DNA from: PZPK01 sp965230795 | Lineage (GTDB): Bacteria > Pseudomonadota > Gammaproteobacteria > Pseudomonadales > Oleiphilaceae | Assembly: GCA_965230795.1 (NCBI GenBank) | Contig: OZ246020.1 | Location: 2,170,001 to 2,234,000, forward strand | Length of the DNA: 64,000 nucleotides | Reading direction: 5' to 3' | Shown: positions 8,460 through 17,905 of the stretch, in pieces | Numbering within the stretch: the stretch's first letter is position 1 | Layout of the letters: each line of letters opens with the position of its first letter | Notes under the pieces: generated by a model | What the model was told of the DNA's origin: nothing | Database searches by the model: none | Seen by the model: only the letters and a program-made list of their open reading frames with translations | Program-made: the position numbers and the translations under genes

Positions 8460-9905
8460 ATGAGAGGGTTGCATGGATGGATGCGGTTGCTTGAAGGCAG
8501 CAAGGTCGCGCTTCTGTCAAATTTGCTGAAAGAGTTGGAGCGCATCACCACATCCGATGAATCCTCTGCGATCCAGTTGGCAGAAGTTATCCTAAAAGAT
8601 GCCAATCTCACTTCGAACATTATCAAGATTGGTAACTCCGTTCAGTTCAATGCCAGTTCAATTCCCGTGACGACGGTAAGTCGTGCGATTCTCAATATCG
8701 GTTTCAATAATATTCGCTCCTTCTGTCTGTCGATCAAGATTCTGGAAAATGTGTTGAAGGAGAATCCGTCGCCTCTGTTAGTTGCGCGACTGGCGACGGT
8801 GCTCCACGGAGCCGCACAGGCCAAGCAACTTTGTTCTGATTTGGCTGATTGGCGTCAGGAAGAGGTTTTTGTAGCTTCTCTGATGAGTCATCTCAGTGAA
8901 TTGCTGGTACTGGGAGCGGATGAGGATGATGTTCGTGCCCTGAAATCCGAGATCATTGCGACCACACCCGATGACGAAAAAAACAAGACAGCCGAGAAGA
9001 TACTTGGGGTCAGCTTTAGCCGGCTTTCCAAAACGCTGATGAAGCAGTGGCGTATTGAAGGCCTGGTCAATGACGTTCTATCCAAACCGGAAAATCCGGT
9101 TGATACCGTTCGTGCGATTCAGTTGGGTGATGAAATCAGCCGTGCGGCCTTGTTCGGCTGGGATTCGCCTGAATTTCAGGAAGTAATGAGGAAGGTGGAG
9201 GAATTTACCGAAAAAGACCCCAAAGACATCAAAAAGCAGATACTTGGGGTGGCGGATTCTACGGCAGAATCTCTGAAACAGTATGGTAAGGATGTCCTCA
9301 CTGATCAGATCCCGACCAGTAAACAGCCTGCCAAAATCCAGGACGAAAAAAATGGCAATGGCGACGCCGGCGAATTGTTGATGCCCAATCAGCAGTTACA
9401 ACTAAAGGTATTGCAGGATCTGTCCTCCCTGGTAATGGGAGATTTCAATATAAATTCCGTGTTCAAGACGGTCCTCTCCGGCATGCACAAAGGTGTCGGG
9501 TTAGAAAGAGCCTGTCTTGCGATATTCGATAAATCCCATGAAAAATTGCGGGCGAAATATGTTGTAGGAGTGGGTACCGAGCCTTGGCGGGATAAGTTTG
9601 TGGTGCGCTATGTTCGCAGTCATTCGGGCTTCTTGTACAACCTGTTTGAGCTTGATAAACCTGCCTGGATTGGGCATGACGAGCATCGTCGCGTATCCCA
9701 GTATCTGACTCCGGAATACAAAGGGATTACCGGCACCGATCAGTTCTTCATCGCACCTTTGTGTGCCCAGAAAAGACGTGTTGGGATTATCTATGCGGAT
9801 ATGGGGATCTCGAATCGCCCTCTGAATCCAGATCATTTCAGCGGTTTTTGTCATTTTATCCAGCAGATCAAGCTGGCGCTGAGCATTCTTGCCAGTCGCT
9901 CATAA
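8460..9905 (+). CDS. HDOD domain protein with C-terminal GAF-like domain
   Basis: 481 residues. The N-terminal ~220 residues have the HDOD pattern (degenerate HD-like signalling domain), with ILKDANLTSNIIKIGNS and a helix beginning VSRAILNIGF. A charged linker follows (about 230-300). The C-terminal ~165 residues look like a GAF sensor, with LGMHKGVGLERACLAIFD-like and FFIAPLCAQKRRVGIIYADM-type strands (allowing for my reading of the start of the first). No GGDEF, EAL or kinase domain is attached. Family members act as scaffolds in signal transduction, motility or stress control. The ligand and partner are unknown. It stands alone between mutS and mltD. Confidence 0.75.
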   Translation: MRGLHGWMRLLEGSKVALLSNLLKELERITTSDESSAIQLAEVILKDANLTSNIIKIGNSVQFNASSIPVTTVSRAILNIGFNNIRSFCLSIKILENVLKENPSPLLVARLATVLHGAAQAKQLCSDLADWRQEEVFVASLMSHLSELLVLGADEDDVRALKSEIIATTPDDEKNKTAEKILGVSFSRLSKTLMKQWRIEGLVNDVLSKPENPVDTVRAIQLGDEISRAALFGWDSPEFQEVMRKVEEFTEKDPKDIKKQILGVADSTAESLKQYGKDVLTDQIPTSKQPAKIQDEKNGNGDAGELLMPNQQLQLKVLQDLSSLVMGDFNINSVFKTVLSGMHKGVGLERACLAIFDKSHEKLRAKYVVGVGTEPWRDKFVVRYVRSHSGFLYNLFELDKPAWIGHDEHRRVSQYLTPEYKGITGTDQFFIAPLCAQKRRVGIIYADMGISNRPLNPDHFSGFCHFIQQIKLALSILASRS

Positions 9906-9926
9906 AAAGCTCCTGTTTTCTGAAAC

Positions 9927-11870
9927 TCAGCTGTTTGTGATGTCTACAAATATGGTGAGACGCTGACCGGGCTGAAGATACTTGTTTCGGTCCAGTTTGT
10001 TCCAGGCCACGAGATCACTAATGGATACCGAAAATTTGCTGGCGATACGCGCCAGCGAATCACCTTTGCGAACCCGATAGCCAATCCGTTTAATCATCTG
10101 GCGATCTTTGATCATTGGCGCTGAGGTGACGCGCTCGGTTTCGAGCGCAGCCTTTGACCATATCAGCAGTTTTGCACCGGGTTTCAGAACATCGGTGGGT
10201 GCCATACCATTCCACTTCGCAATGGAACGAACCCCGACCTTATGGGCAAGGGCGAGATCCCATATTGTATCGCCACGCTTGACGGTATGAATGATTTTGG
10301 TGCTGCCTGCCGGTCCTTTGATGTTGGATTGTTTGGTCAACAATCGATTCTGCTGGCTCAGGTCATAAAAGCTTTTCCCTTTTGATGCCATGGGTATTAA
10401 CAGCTTCTGACCTGCCCGGATGGTCGTTGACCTCAAATTATTAACTTGCTGGATAAGTTTTGGCGTGGTGTTAAAACGTTTTGCAATGCGTATGAGGGAA
10501 TCGCCACTTTGCACGGAATAGCGATTCCACGTCAGTCGTTGCTCTGGAGGCAGCGATTTCAGCGCCTCACGAAAGGTACTGGCCTTGTCGACCGGGACCA
10601 AAAGCCGATGCGGACCCAGAGGATCAGTTGCCCACTGGTTGAATCCCGGATTCAAACGATACAGTTCATTGATTTCGATCTGCGCCATTTGCGCTGCCTG
10701 GGCCAGATCAAGCTGTGAGTCGATATTAACGACATCAAAATATGGCTGATCGGCAATGGCTTGTAATTTGATCCCGTATGCGGCCGGATCTTTTACAATT
10801 TTGGAAATGGCTAGCAACTTGGGGACGTAGGCGCGGGTTTCCCGGGGTAGTTTCAATGACCAGAAATCCGTTTGGCGACCTTTTTTCTCATTGTTGCGTA
10901 TGGCTTTGCTTACTCGACCAGAGCCAGAGTTATAGGAAGCCAGGGCATGTAACCAGTTGCCATCAAAGCGCTCATTCAAATAGCTCAGATAATTGATAGC
11001 GGCCTGGGTGGAAGCCAGTACATCGCGACGGCCATCGTACCACCAGTTCTGATGCAATCCGTAGATGCGACCTGTTCCAGGGATAAACTGCCACAGGCCG
11101 GAAGCTCTGCCATGACTATACGCAAAGGGGTCGAAAGCGCTTTCTACCAATGGTAACAGAGCAAGTTCGAGGGGCATTTTTCTGGCTTCCAGTTCCTCAA
11201 CAATATGGTGAAGATAGCGACGCGCCCGTTTGAAGGTTCGGTCCAGATAATCGGGATTGTTCGCGTACCAGTCAATCTGAACCTGGATTCGGGGATTGTT
11301 CTGCTCCAGATCCAGTTGGAAGCCCCGTCGTATGCGATCAAATATATTTGAAGCCACTACCATCTCGGCTTCAGATTCATCCTCTCGCAGGGTTTGCAAC
11401 TCTGCGTTAACCAGCTTCTCCAGATCCGCGGTTGGTGTGATAAAGCCGTAAGAAGAGAAATCGCGATTTTGATGGAGACTTTCTAAGGACGCGGGCGCCG
11501 GGAAAAAGCTGTCCAAATAGACATCAATCCCCTCCCGAAGTGCCGGGGTTTGCGTGTCGCGGTCGCTCATCTCGGGGACAAGTTGTGCCGCCATAATAGG
11601 AGAAATTGAATCCGCTGATTCCGATAGGCTTTGTTCCGAAGCTGAGGTGGTCAATGCTTCGGAACTCTCTGAATCGTGTTGACTGGATATGCCAATGCGC
11701 TGAGAAGGGTACTGGCGAGCCTGAACCTTATCCCAGGACTCGGAGTCCGCCTCATCAGAGCTGACTCGCTGGAAAAAACTGGCCTGGTCGCCAAGATTCT
11801 GTTTTGACTCGGGAAAATAGGCGCAGGCGCTAAGCAAAAAACAAATAACAAAAGGGGTAATGTAATACAT
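9927..11870 (-). CDS. mltD: Membrane-bound lytic murein transglycosylase D, lipoprotein with three LysM repeats
   Basis: 647 residues. The signal peptide ends in the lipobox LLSAC, so the protein is probably lipid-anchored. The transglycosylase (SLT) core has LPLVESAFDPFAYS with the catalytic Glu, followed by SGLWQFIPGTGRIYGL. Three C-terminal LysM repeats begin YSVQSGDSLIRIA, HTVKRGDTIWDLA and YRVRKGDSLARIA and should bind peptidoglycan. The enzyme cleaves glycan strands to 1,6-anhydromuropeptides. The Ser/Glu-rich N-terminal spacer of about 110 residues makes it longer than many MltD proteins. gloB lies upstream on the same strand with a 128-base gap, as in Pseudomonas. Confidence 0.93.
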   Translation of the reverse strand: MYYITPFVICFLLSACAYFPESKQNLGDQASFFQRVSSDEADSESWDKVQARQYPSQRIGISSQHDSESSEALTTSASEQSLSESADSISPIMAAQLVPEMSDRDTQTPALREGIDVYLDSFFPAPASLESLHQNRDFSSYGFITPTADLEKLVNAELQTLREDESEAEMVVASNIFDRIRRGFQLDLEQNNPRIQVQIDWYANNPDYLDRTFKRARRYLHHIVEELEARKMPLELALLPLVESAFDPFAYSHGRASGLWQFIPGTGRIYGLHQNWWYDGRRDVLASTQAAINYLSYLNERFDGNWLHALASYNSGSGRVSKAIRNNEKKGRQTDFWSLKLPRETRAYVPKLLAISKIVKDPAAYGIKLQAIADQPYFDVVNIDSQLDLAQAAQMAQIEINELYRLNPGFNQWATDPLGPHRLLVPVDKASTFREALKSLPPEQRLTWNRYSVQSGDSLIRIAKRFNTTPKLIQQVNNLRSTTIRAGQKLLIPMASKGKSFYDLSQQNRLLTKQSNIKGPAGSTKIIHTVKRGDTIWDLALAHKVGVRSIAKWNGMAPTDVLKPGAKLLIWSKAALETERVTSAPMIKDRQMIKRIGYRVRKGDSLARIASKFSVSISDLVAWNKLDRNKYLQPGQRLTIFVDITNS

Positions 11871-11998
11871 AGGCTTAGCTGTGGGGGCAGAGCTCCAAGG
11901 CTTGAATCGGCATGGCGAACAAGTCTAAGAACTCACTCCTCCCCGGTCAATTGGCTTTGCGCTACGGAATATTAATTTTATTAGATTGACGACAGGGT

Positions 11999-12775
11999 TC
12001 AAAAATGATCCTTAGCCTGACGAGTGGCGGCAAAGCAGTCGAGCCGCGACACTTCCGTTTTCAACCCCAGGGTAGATCGAATTTCAGGATGTTCGCTCAG
12101 TAAAAAAGGATTGATCTTTTTTTCGATAGCAAGTGTGGAGGGAATAGTGGGGCTGTTTCGCTCTCGCTGCCTCTGGCACGTTTGAATATAGTTGGCAAGT
12201 TCTGCATTACCTGGCATCAGGTACTTGGCAAATCTCAGATTGGCCAGGGTGTACTCGTGGGCACAAAAGATCTGCGTGGTGTCTGGGAGTTGTGCAAGTT
12301 TATCCAGGGAAGAAAGCATCATGTCGGGCGTACCTTCAAATAGTCGGCCGCAGCCACCGGAAAACAGGGTATCGCCACAGAACAGCCAAGGGTTGTTGTG
12401 TCTGTCATCACTGTTGGAAAAAAAGGCGATATGGTCAAGGGTGTGTCCCGGGACTTCAATAACTTGAAACTGTGTGCCGAACAATTCGAACGTGCTACCT
12501 TGTTGGAGTACATGGTCCACACCGCTAAAGTTAGCGCGCTCGAATCCCCAGACTGCACAATCGTAGTGATCTTTCAGTTCTTTCATTCCGCCAATATGAT
12601 CGGCATGGTGATGTGTAATCAGAATATCTGTAAGCTCCAGATCGCTGCCATTCAGATAATCAAGCACCGGCTTGGCCTGGCCGGGATCAACGACGGCGGC
12701 GCATCGGCTTTCTGTGTCTTCTATGCACCAGATATAGTTGTCTGAAAATGCAGGTATAGGCTTAATGGTCAGCAT
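11999..12775 (-). CDS. gloB: Hydroxyacylglutathione hydrolase (glyoxalase II)
   Basis: 258 residues, the usual length. The metallo-beta-lactamase motif THHHADHIGG is at residues 54-63, with further metal ligands in PGHTLDHIAF and FCGDTLFSGGCGRLFEG. The C-terminal HAGH domain starts near the segment containing HEYTLANLRFA. The enzyme hydrolyses S-lactoylglutathione to lactate and glutathione in methylglyoxal detoxification. It is divergent from the methyltransferase gene, with 86 bases between them to hold both promoters. Confidence 0.95.
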   Translation of the reverse strand: MLTIKPIPAFSDNYIWCIEDTESRCAAVVDPGQAKPVLDYLNGSDLELTDILITHHHADHIGGMKELKDHYDCAVWGFERANFSGVDHVLQQGSTFELFGTQFQVIEVPGHTLDHIAFFSNSDDRHNNPWLFCGDTLFSGGCGRLFEGTPDMMLSSLDKLAQLPDTTQIFCAHEYTLANLRFAKYLMPGNAELANYIQTCQRQRERNSPTIPSTLAIEKKINPFLLSEHPEIRSTLGLKTEVSRLDCFAATRQAKDHF

Positions 12776-12861
12776 TTGTTGGGTATCCGCTTGGGTAATG
12801 ATTACAATGACAGTATAGTGTGTAGCGCATTATTGAAACCAAGATTTAAAGAGTAGTCGGC

Positions 12862-13659
12862 ATGAACGACCGTGACGCCAAAACCGAGTTCCACGAAATC
12901 ACAGAAAAAGAACGTGCGTTAAAGGCTCAGAAAGGCCTTGAATTGTGGTTTCAGACTAATCTGGGTAGAAATCTCCTGGCTAATCAGCGTCCTGTAATTG
13001 ACCATGCCATTCGCAGGCAGTTTGGTGTTCATCAGGCAGAAGTAGGGGTGTCCCACAGAATCCCGGTTGGAAACTCCAGCAATCTGGGCCACCGCTTTTA
13101 TGTATTGCCCGAGTGGGAACCGGATATGCCAAAAAACGTGGTGGTGTCGTCATCAGACGAGATAGCGATTGACCATGACACGGTCGATCTTGTGATTCTG
13201 CACCATGCTCTGGACTTTTCGGCTGACCCGCATCAAACCCTCCGGGAGGCGTCCAGGATTTTGAAGTCATCGGGCTACTTGTTGGTCGTAGGTTTTAATC
13301 CTTTCAGCAGTTGGGGAATCCGGCGTTTGTTTTCGAGAAGCAAGAATGGTCCGTGGGGAAGCCGCTTTATTTCAGGTAACAGGGTGGACGACTGGCTAAA
13401 CCTGCTCGATTTCAAAGTCTCTGGTTTGCAGTATCATTTTTATGCACCGCCGGTGAACAATCAGCGTTTAATCAACAGTTTTGCGTGGTTGAGTCACATT
13501 CTTAATGCCAAGGTGCCACTGGGCGCTTACTACACTATCATGGCGCAAAAGCAGGTAGGGGGAAGGATACGTTTTGCCCCCCGATGGCGCCAGAAGGCCA
13601 AGGTCGTAGGATTGCCTCTGGCGAATCGTGTCGACGCTAAAAAAACAACTGACCGTTAA
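12862..13659 (+). CDS. Class I SAM-dependent methyltransferase of the gloB-rnhA locus
   Basis: 265 residues. The central part resembles a Methyltransf_11 fold: VDLVILHHALDFSADPHQ and ILKSSGYLLVVGFNPFSSWG match motifs II-III of Rossmann methyltransferases, although the usual glycine-rich motif I is not obvious. This gene is conserved between gloB and rnhA in many gammaproteobacteria, but its substrate is not firmly established. rnhA starts 17 bases after the stop, suggesting a methyltransferase-rnhA-dnaQ operon. Confidence 0.8.
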   Translation: MNDRDAKTEFHEITEKERALKAQKGLELWFQTNLGRNLLANQRPVIDHAIRRQFGVHQAEVGVSHRIPVGNSSNLGHRFYVLPEWEPDMPKNVVVSSSDEIAIDHDTVDLVILHHALDFSADPHQTLREASRILKSSGYLLVVGFNPFSSWGIRRLFSRSKNGPWGSRFISGNRVDDWLNLLDFKVSGLQYHFYAPPVNNQRLINSFAWLSHILNAKVPLGAYYTIMAQKQVGGRIRFAPRWRQKAKVVGLPLANRVDAKKTTDR

Positions 13660-13676
13660 TCTCTCCATTTGCAAAT

Positions 13677-14150
13677 ATGACAATCGATATCTACACGGAC
13701 GGTGCTTGCAAGGGTAATCCGGGGCCAGGGGGCTGGGGCGTTCTGCTCATCAGTGGTCCTCATCGCAAAGAGCTATTCGGCGGAGAAGCATCCACAACAA
13801 ATAATCGTATGGAATTACTGGCAGCGATCAAGGCACTCCAGGCCTTGAAACGCTCCAGCAAGGTCCGTCTGCATACGGATTCTCAATACGTTCGCAAAGG
13901 GATTCTGGAATGGATCCACAACTGGAAAAAGAACAATTGGAAAACCTCGGCAAGAAAGCCGGTTAAAAATGCAGATCTTTGGCAGCAGCTTGATGCTTTG
14001 CGAGAACAACATGCCATAGACTGGATTTGGGTGAAGGGGCATAGCGGCGATGCAGGCAATGAAGCTGCTGATGCTCTAGCCAATCGGGGCGTTGAAAGCT
14101 GCATGTCATCTTCAAATAGTTGCGCTTCAAAGTCTGGTTTGAGTGAATAG
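13677..14150 (+). CDS. rnhA: Ribonuclease HI
   Basis: 157 residues. The four metal-binding acidic residues are visible: Asp8 in IYTDGACKGNPGPGGWG, Glu46 in NNRMELLA, Asp68 in LHTDSQYV and Asp132 in GNEAADALA; the catalytic-loop His is in VKGHSGDAGN (His122). The enzyme removes RNA from RNA-DNA hybrids. It is followed after 8 bases by dnaQ on the same strand, whereas in E. coli these genes are divergent. Confidence 0.97.
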   Translation: MTIDIYTDGACKGNPGPGGWGVLLISGPHRKELFGGEASTTNNRMELLAAIKALQALKRSSKVRLHTDSQYVRKGILEWIHNWKKNNWKTSARKPVKNADLWQQLDALREQHAIDWIWVKGHSGDAGNEAADALANRGVESCMSSSNSCASKSGLSE

Positions 14151-14158
14151 GAGTATTA

Positions 14159-14869
14159 ATGAGACAGGTCGTACTGGATACTGAAACCACAGGCATTGAT
14201 CCAGCCCAGGGTCACCGGATCATCGAGATTGGCTGTGTTGAGTTGATGAATCGGCGCCACACTGGCAATCACTACCACGTTTATATTAACCCGGATCGCA
14301 TAGTCGAAGACGAAGCGATTGCTGTGCATGGCATCACCAACGAGTTTCTGGAAGATAAGCCCAGGTTCCATGATGTAGCAGATGACTTTATGGATTTTAT
14401 CCGTGGCGCCGAGCTGGTCATCCACAATGCAGCCTTTGATGTTGGGTTTATTAACCACGAGTTTGCCATGCTGCCCAACAAACTGGCACCTGTAGAAACC
14501 GAATGCGGAGTTCTCGATACACTGGCCATGGCAAGGAAAAAGCATCCTGGCCAGAAAAACAATCTGGACGCTCTGTGTAAGCGCTACGGTATCGACAACA
14601 GTCATCGGGAACTTCACGGAGCCCTGCTGGATGCGGAAATTCTGGCTGATGTGTATTTGCTGTTGAGCGGTGGTCAGACCGTATTTTCGCTCGATAGCGA
14701 TAGTGAAAATGATGGCGAGGTCTCTGGTATTCGTCGTTTGCCCGCTTCCCGACCACCCTTGCGAATCGTACGCGCAGCTGATCAAGAAGCAAATGAGCAT
14801 GAGTCCTACCTGAATAGTTTGTCAAAATCCTGTGATTCGGTGATCTGGCGTGATGCAGGACATGAATAA
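14159..14869 (+). CDS. dnaQ: DNA polymerase III epsilon subunit (proofreading exonuclease)
   Basis: 236 residues. ExoI motif VLDTETTGIDP supplies the metal ligands Asp7 and Glu9; ExoII lies in ELVIHNAAFDVGFINHEF, and the ExoIII region contains HRELHGALLDAEILADVY. The C-terminal tail is the polymerase-binding segment. It provides 3'-5' proofreading for the replicative polymerase. It is the last gene of a probable three-gene operon with the methyltransferase and rnhA. Confidence 0.96.
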   Translation: MRQVVLDTETTGIDPAQGHRIIEIGCVELMNRRHTGNHYHVYINPDRIVEDEAIAVHGITNEFLEDKPRFHDVADDFMDFIRGAELVIHNAAFDVGFINHEFAMLPNKLAPVETECGVLDTLAMARKKHPGQKNNLDALCKRYGIDNSHRELHGALLDAEILADVYLLLSGGQTVFSLDSDSENDGEVSGIRRLPASRPPLRIVRAADQEANEHESYLNSLSKSCDSVIWRDAGHE

Positions 14870-15124
14870 TCAATTTGAAACAGGGGTTACCAAAACCTAA
14901 CAATTGAAACGGAGCTTTCCTTGTGAAGGTCAAAAAATGTGTTATAAATTAATAATAAAGAAAGAATTATTAACACATGACCTCAGCACTTTTTCTGCAG
15001 GTAAAGGGATAAAAAATTGTCCCGACAGGCAGCGCATACGGGTCTGGTTAGCCATCCGTCACGCAATTCGGTGACGTAAGGCATTGTCATCAATCAGCAT
15101 TTTTGTTTTTAGGTCTTTTCTTAC

Positions 15125-16837
15125 ATGTCGCTGTCGTCCACTAAAGTGAACTCTATTGAACTCGTTCAGCCTGAGATTGAAGCTACGATCCAACAGGCAG
15201 AGGTAAGTCTCACTCGGTTCCAGGAGAACAGGGACAGCGGTGAAGATCTGCAGAACTGTATTGATTGTCTGAATCAGTTGCGCGGTATTTTTATCGTCGT
15301 TGAAGTTCAGGGCTGTGTCCTGCTTTGCCAGGAATCTGTAGCGCTGGCAAATGAAGTGCCGGTTGGTGCCCACGATGATAAAAATGGTCTGCTTGCCAAT
15401 CTTAGTAATGCAATTTTTATCCTGAGACGCTATACCGAATATTTCAGTCATAAAAAAACTGACCATCCTGAACTACTGCTTCCCATCATCAATGAGTTGC
15501 GACAGGCTCGAAAAGCGAAACCCTTCCCCGAATCTCACTTTTTCGACATCGATAGTGAAATCAGTGTGGATATTGCCGGCACCTGCGGCATCGACGCGTC
15601 AAAGAAACTGGATAATTTCGAGCACCATGCCAGACGATTTCGCCATATGTTTCAGGTGGGGCTGCTTGATCTCCTGCGAGACAGGAATGTCACCATAGCA
15701 CTGCGGTTGATCAACAGGTCTTCTGAAGGGAGCGCTCGATTGTGCGCGGGTGAATCCCTGGCCCAGTTCTGGGCTCTGGTGATGACCGTGTCAGATAGCA
15801 TGGTCAGAAACGAGATGGGCATCTCAGACCTGAGAAAGCGCCTGTTCATGAAGGTCGAAAAATACCTGCGTGAAATGGCGATGGTGGGAAAAGTTGTTGC
15901 AGCCAAGTCCGCTCCTGAATCACTGAAAAAAGATTTGCTCTATTTGTTGTCGATCAGTGGTGATGATTCAGCCCATGTTCAGGAAATACTCGAAGCCCAC
16001 GATATTGTTCAGACCGGACTGACAGACAGAGTCCTTGTTGATGAAAGCAAGCGTCTGTTTGGGCCCGGAGTGGACGTATTGCGCTCCCTGTCGAAAGCCA
16101 TTCAGGAAGAAATGGCGCAGCTTAAAGAGAAGCTGGATATTCTTGAGCGTGGCAGTGAGCCCAGTGAGGAGGACATGGAGTTTATCGCAGGCGGCTTAAC
16201 GCGCCTGAGTGGTACCCTCTCGATGCTTGATCTGACTCAGATCAGTTCCCTGTGCAAAGAACAGGCAGAAACCGTCACGTCATGGATTGGGCAGGATCGC
16301 CTCATTTCAGAAGTCCAGCTGCTGGATGTGGCGGATGCGATCCTAACCATAGAAGTTGCCATTAAAAAGTTCGAAGAAACCGGTGCCCAGCCTGAACTTT
16401 CCGAACTGCAGGGCGGTGGGTCCGATTCAGAAAACAGTTATTTGAAAGAAGCCAGACTGGTGGTGATTGAGGAGTCTGAATCCGGTCTCGCCTTAACCAA
16501 GCGTTCTATCACGTCCTATGTGGAATCAAATGGCGATAAACTGCATCTCGCCAATGTCGTTCAGGTTCTTGAGGGCATTCGTGGCGGCATGTTAATGATT
16601 GATCAATCCAGATTGGCTGAGCTGATTTCTGCGAGTTCAAGGTGTATTGAAGCAGAACTGTATGAAAGTGAGGCAATGCCTGATCAAACACTTCTGGAAA
16701 CCCTGGCGGATGCCTTAACCTCTCTTGAATATTATATTGAGAGCATGCGGTATAAAGACTCCACTAATGAAGAACTCCTTAAACTTGCGGAAGACAGCCT
16801 TCGCTCTGTGGGTTACGCCGTTTCCGAAACCAGCTAG
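15125..16837 (+). CDS. fimL: FimL-like type IV pilus/twitching regulator
   Basis: 570 residues, soluble and helical. The N-terminus (VQPEIEATIQQAEVSLTRFQE, then CLNQLRGIFIVVEVQGCVLLCQE) has the pattern of the Hpt-like modules of Pseudomonas ChpA and FimL, without a clear phospho-acceptor histidine. A second such module appears to lie near the C-terminus. In Pseudomonas, FimL is a scaffold that links the Chp chemosensory system to the adenylate cyclase CyaB and so to cAMP/Vfr control of type IV pili. The position downstream of dnaQ supports the call. The ribosome site is weak (an AGG about 12 bases upstream). Confidence 0.75.
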   Translation: MSLSSTKVNSIELVQPEIEATIQQAEVSLTRFQENRDSGEDLQNCIDCLNQLRGIFIVVEVQGCVLLCQESVALANEVPVGAHDDKNGLLANLSNAIFILRRYTEYFSHKKTDHPELLLPIINELRQARKAKPFPESHFFDIDSEISVDIAGTCGIDASKKLDNFEHHARRFRHMFQVGLLDLLRDRNVTIALRLINRSSEGSARLCAGESLAQFWALVMTVSDSMVRNEMGISDLRKRLFMKVEKYLREMAMVGKVVAAKSAPESLKKDLLYLLSISGDDSAHVQEILEAHDIVQTGLTDRVLVDESKRLFGPGVDVLRSLSKAIQEEMAQLKEKLDILERGSEPSEEDMEFIAGGLTRLSGTLSMLDLTQISSLCKEQAETVTSWIGQDRLISEVQLLDVADAILTIEVAIKKFEETGAQPELSELQGGGSDSENSYLKEARLVVIEESESGLALTKRSITSYVESNGDKLHLANVVQVLEGIRGGMLMIDQSRLAELISASSRCIEAELYESEAMPDQTLLETLADALTSLEYYIESMRYKDSTNEELLKLAEDSLRSVGYAVSETS

Positions 16838-16853
16838 TGTGCCGAGGTGAGCC

Positions 16854-17516
16854 TTGACACTGACACCGCTGGGGCTCGTCACTTCTGTTGCAGCTCTGTT
16901 ATTTCTGATTATCTCAATCAGGCTCATCTTTACTCGACGTCTTCTATGGAAACCTTTCAGACTGTTTGGCGCTCTCGTCCTGTTTGTCGGTTCAATCGGA
17001 TTGACCAGCTTAAGCTTTGATCTGAGCCTGTATCGGTTTTATGAACGCAGTGAACAATTGCTGGAACTGGAAGTGCTGGCATCCGAAGAGCAGTCCAGCA
17101 CGATACAGATAAAATATTCAGGAGCTGATCCAGAATCAGTGAATCAGTATTTGGTTTACGGTGATTCGGTGCAGGTAGACATGCGGGTCATACTTTGGAA
17201 TGACTGGCTGATTTGGATGGGCGTCAAACCAGTCTATCGTTTGGAGCGGGTATCTGGTCGCTATGATGTCGTCGCCAGCGAGCTCAATGAGCCACGAAGT
17301 GTCTATCAGTTTGACTACTATTCTGTTCCCGTTTCCTGGTGGCAGATATTGCAAAGCATTGGCCGTCATGCCGGTATGCGTACACTATATGGCAGTGCTA
17401 ACTATGTGCCACTGGTTGCGGGCGCAAAATATCAGGTTTTTCTTGGAGACACCGGGGGCATGCATACGATACCCCTTAATGATCAGGCGAGGGCTGCGTT
17501 GACTGACTGGGACTAG
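16854..17516 (+). CDS. Uncharacterised membrane-anchored protein downstream of fimL
   Basis: 220 residues from a TTG start preceded by GAGGTGAG. Two N-terminal transmembrane helices (about 5-26 and 37-57) are followed by a soluble domain of about 160 residues, rich in aromatic residues, with no motif I recognise. The gene begins 16 bases after fimL and is likely cotranscribed. Similar genes in relatives have sometimes carried a loose multidrug-pump label, but nothing here looks like a transporter. Function unknown. Confidence 0.7.
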   Translation: MTLTPLGLVTSVAALLFLIISIRLIFTRRLLWKPFRLFGALVLFVGSIGLTSLSFDLSLYRFYERSEQLLELEVLASEEQSSTIQIKYSGADPESVNQYLVYGDSVQVDMRVILWNDWLIWMGVKPVYRLERVSGRYDVVASELNEPRSVYQFDYYSVPVSWWQILQSIGRHAGMRTLYGSANYVPLVAGAKYQVFLGDTGGMHTIPLNDQARAALTDWD

Positions 17517-17546
17517 GGCAGATCACTTTGGAATCGTCATTGATAC

Positions 17547-17576
17547 AAAAAAAGGCCACTATTGCGGCCTTTTTTG
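17547..17576. terminator. Bidirectional rho-independent terminator
   Basis: AAAAAAGGCC, an eight-base loop and GGCCTTTTTT form a stem flanked by A-run and T-run. It lies between the convergent fimL-downstream gene and the SCP2 gene and can serve both strands. Confidence 0.85.
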
Positions 17577-17590
17577 CTATGCCTAGTGGC

Positions 17591-17905
17591 TTAGCCAATG
17601 CTGAACAGTTCACCCAGCTTGGTAGCCAGCATCATGTCGCCTTCAGCGCGCAGTTGACCTGCCATGAATGCCTGCATGCCATCAGTTTCGCCACTTACGA
17701 TGCCTTTCAGCGTGTCGGAGCTCATAATCAGAGTTACGGAAGGATCGTCGTGATCACCGGCTGCCAGCTCACATTGACCGTCTTTAATGGTCAGATTGTA
17801 ATTGTCATCGTCTTCGATATTAAATTGAAAGATCAGATCGAGTCCGCTTGCAGCATCTGCGTTGAAGTTGTCTTTCAGTGTTTCAAAGGTATTGGCTACA
17901 GACAT
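17591..17905 (-). CDS. SCP2 sterol-binding-domain protein
   Basis: 104 residues forming a single SCP2-like domain: GLDLIFQFNIEDDDNYNLTI, a turn, then DPSVTLIMSSDTLKGIVSGE and a C-terminal QAFMAGQLRAEGDMMLATKL, which is the family's most recognisable segment. SCP2 domains bind lipids or acyl chains; the small free-standing bacterial forms have no settled role. An AAGGGT purine run precedes the ATG. The gene ends against a bidirectional terminator. Confidence 0.88.
   Translation of the reverse strand: MSVANTFETLKDNFNADAASGLDLIFQFNIEDDDNYNLTIKDGQCELAAGDHDDPSVTLIMSSDTLKGIVSGETDGMQAFMAGQLRAEGDMMLATKLGELFSIG

Noticed and set aside
14156..14800. 214-residue open frame antisense to dnaQ
   Set aside because: Covers a clear dnaQ gene and has no recognisable protein features.
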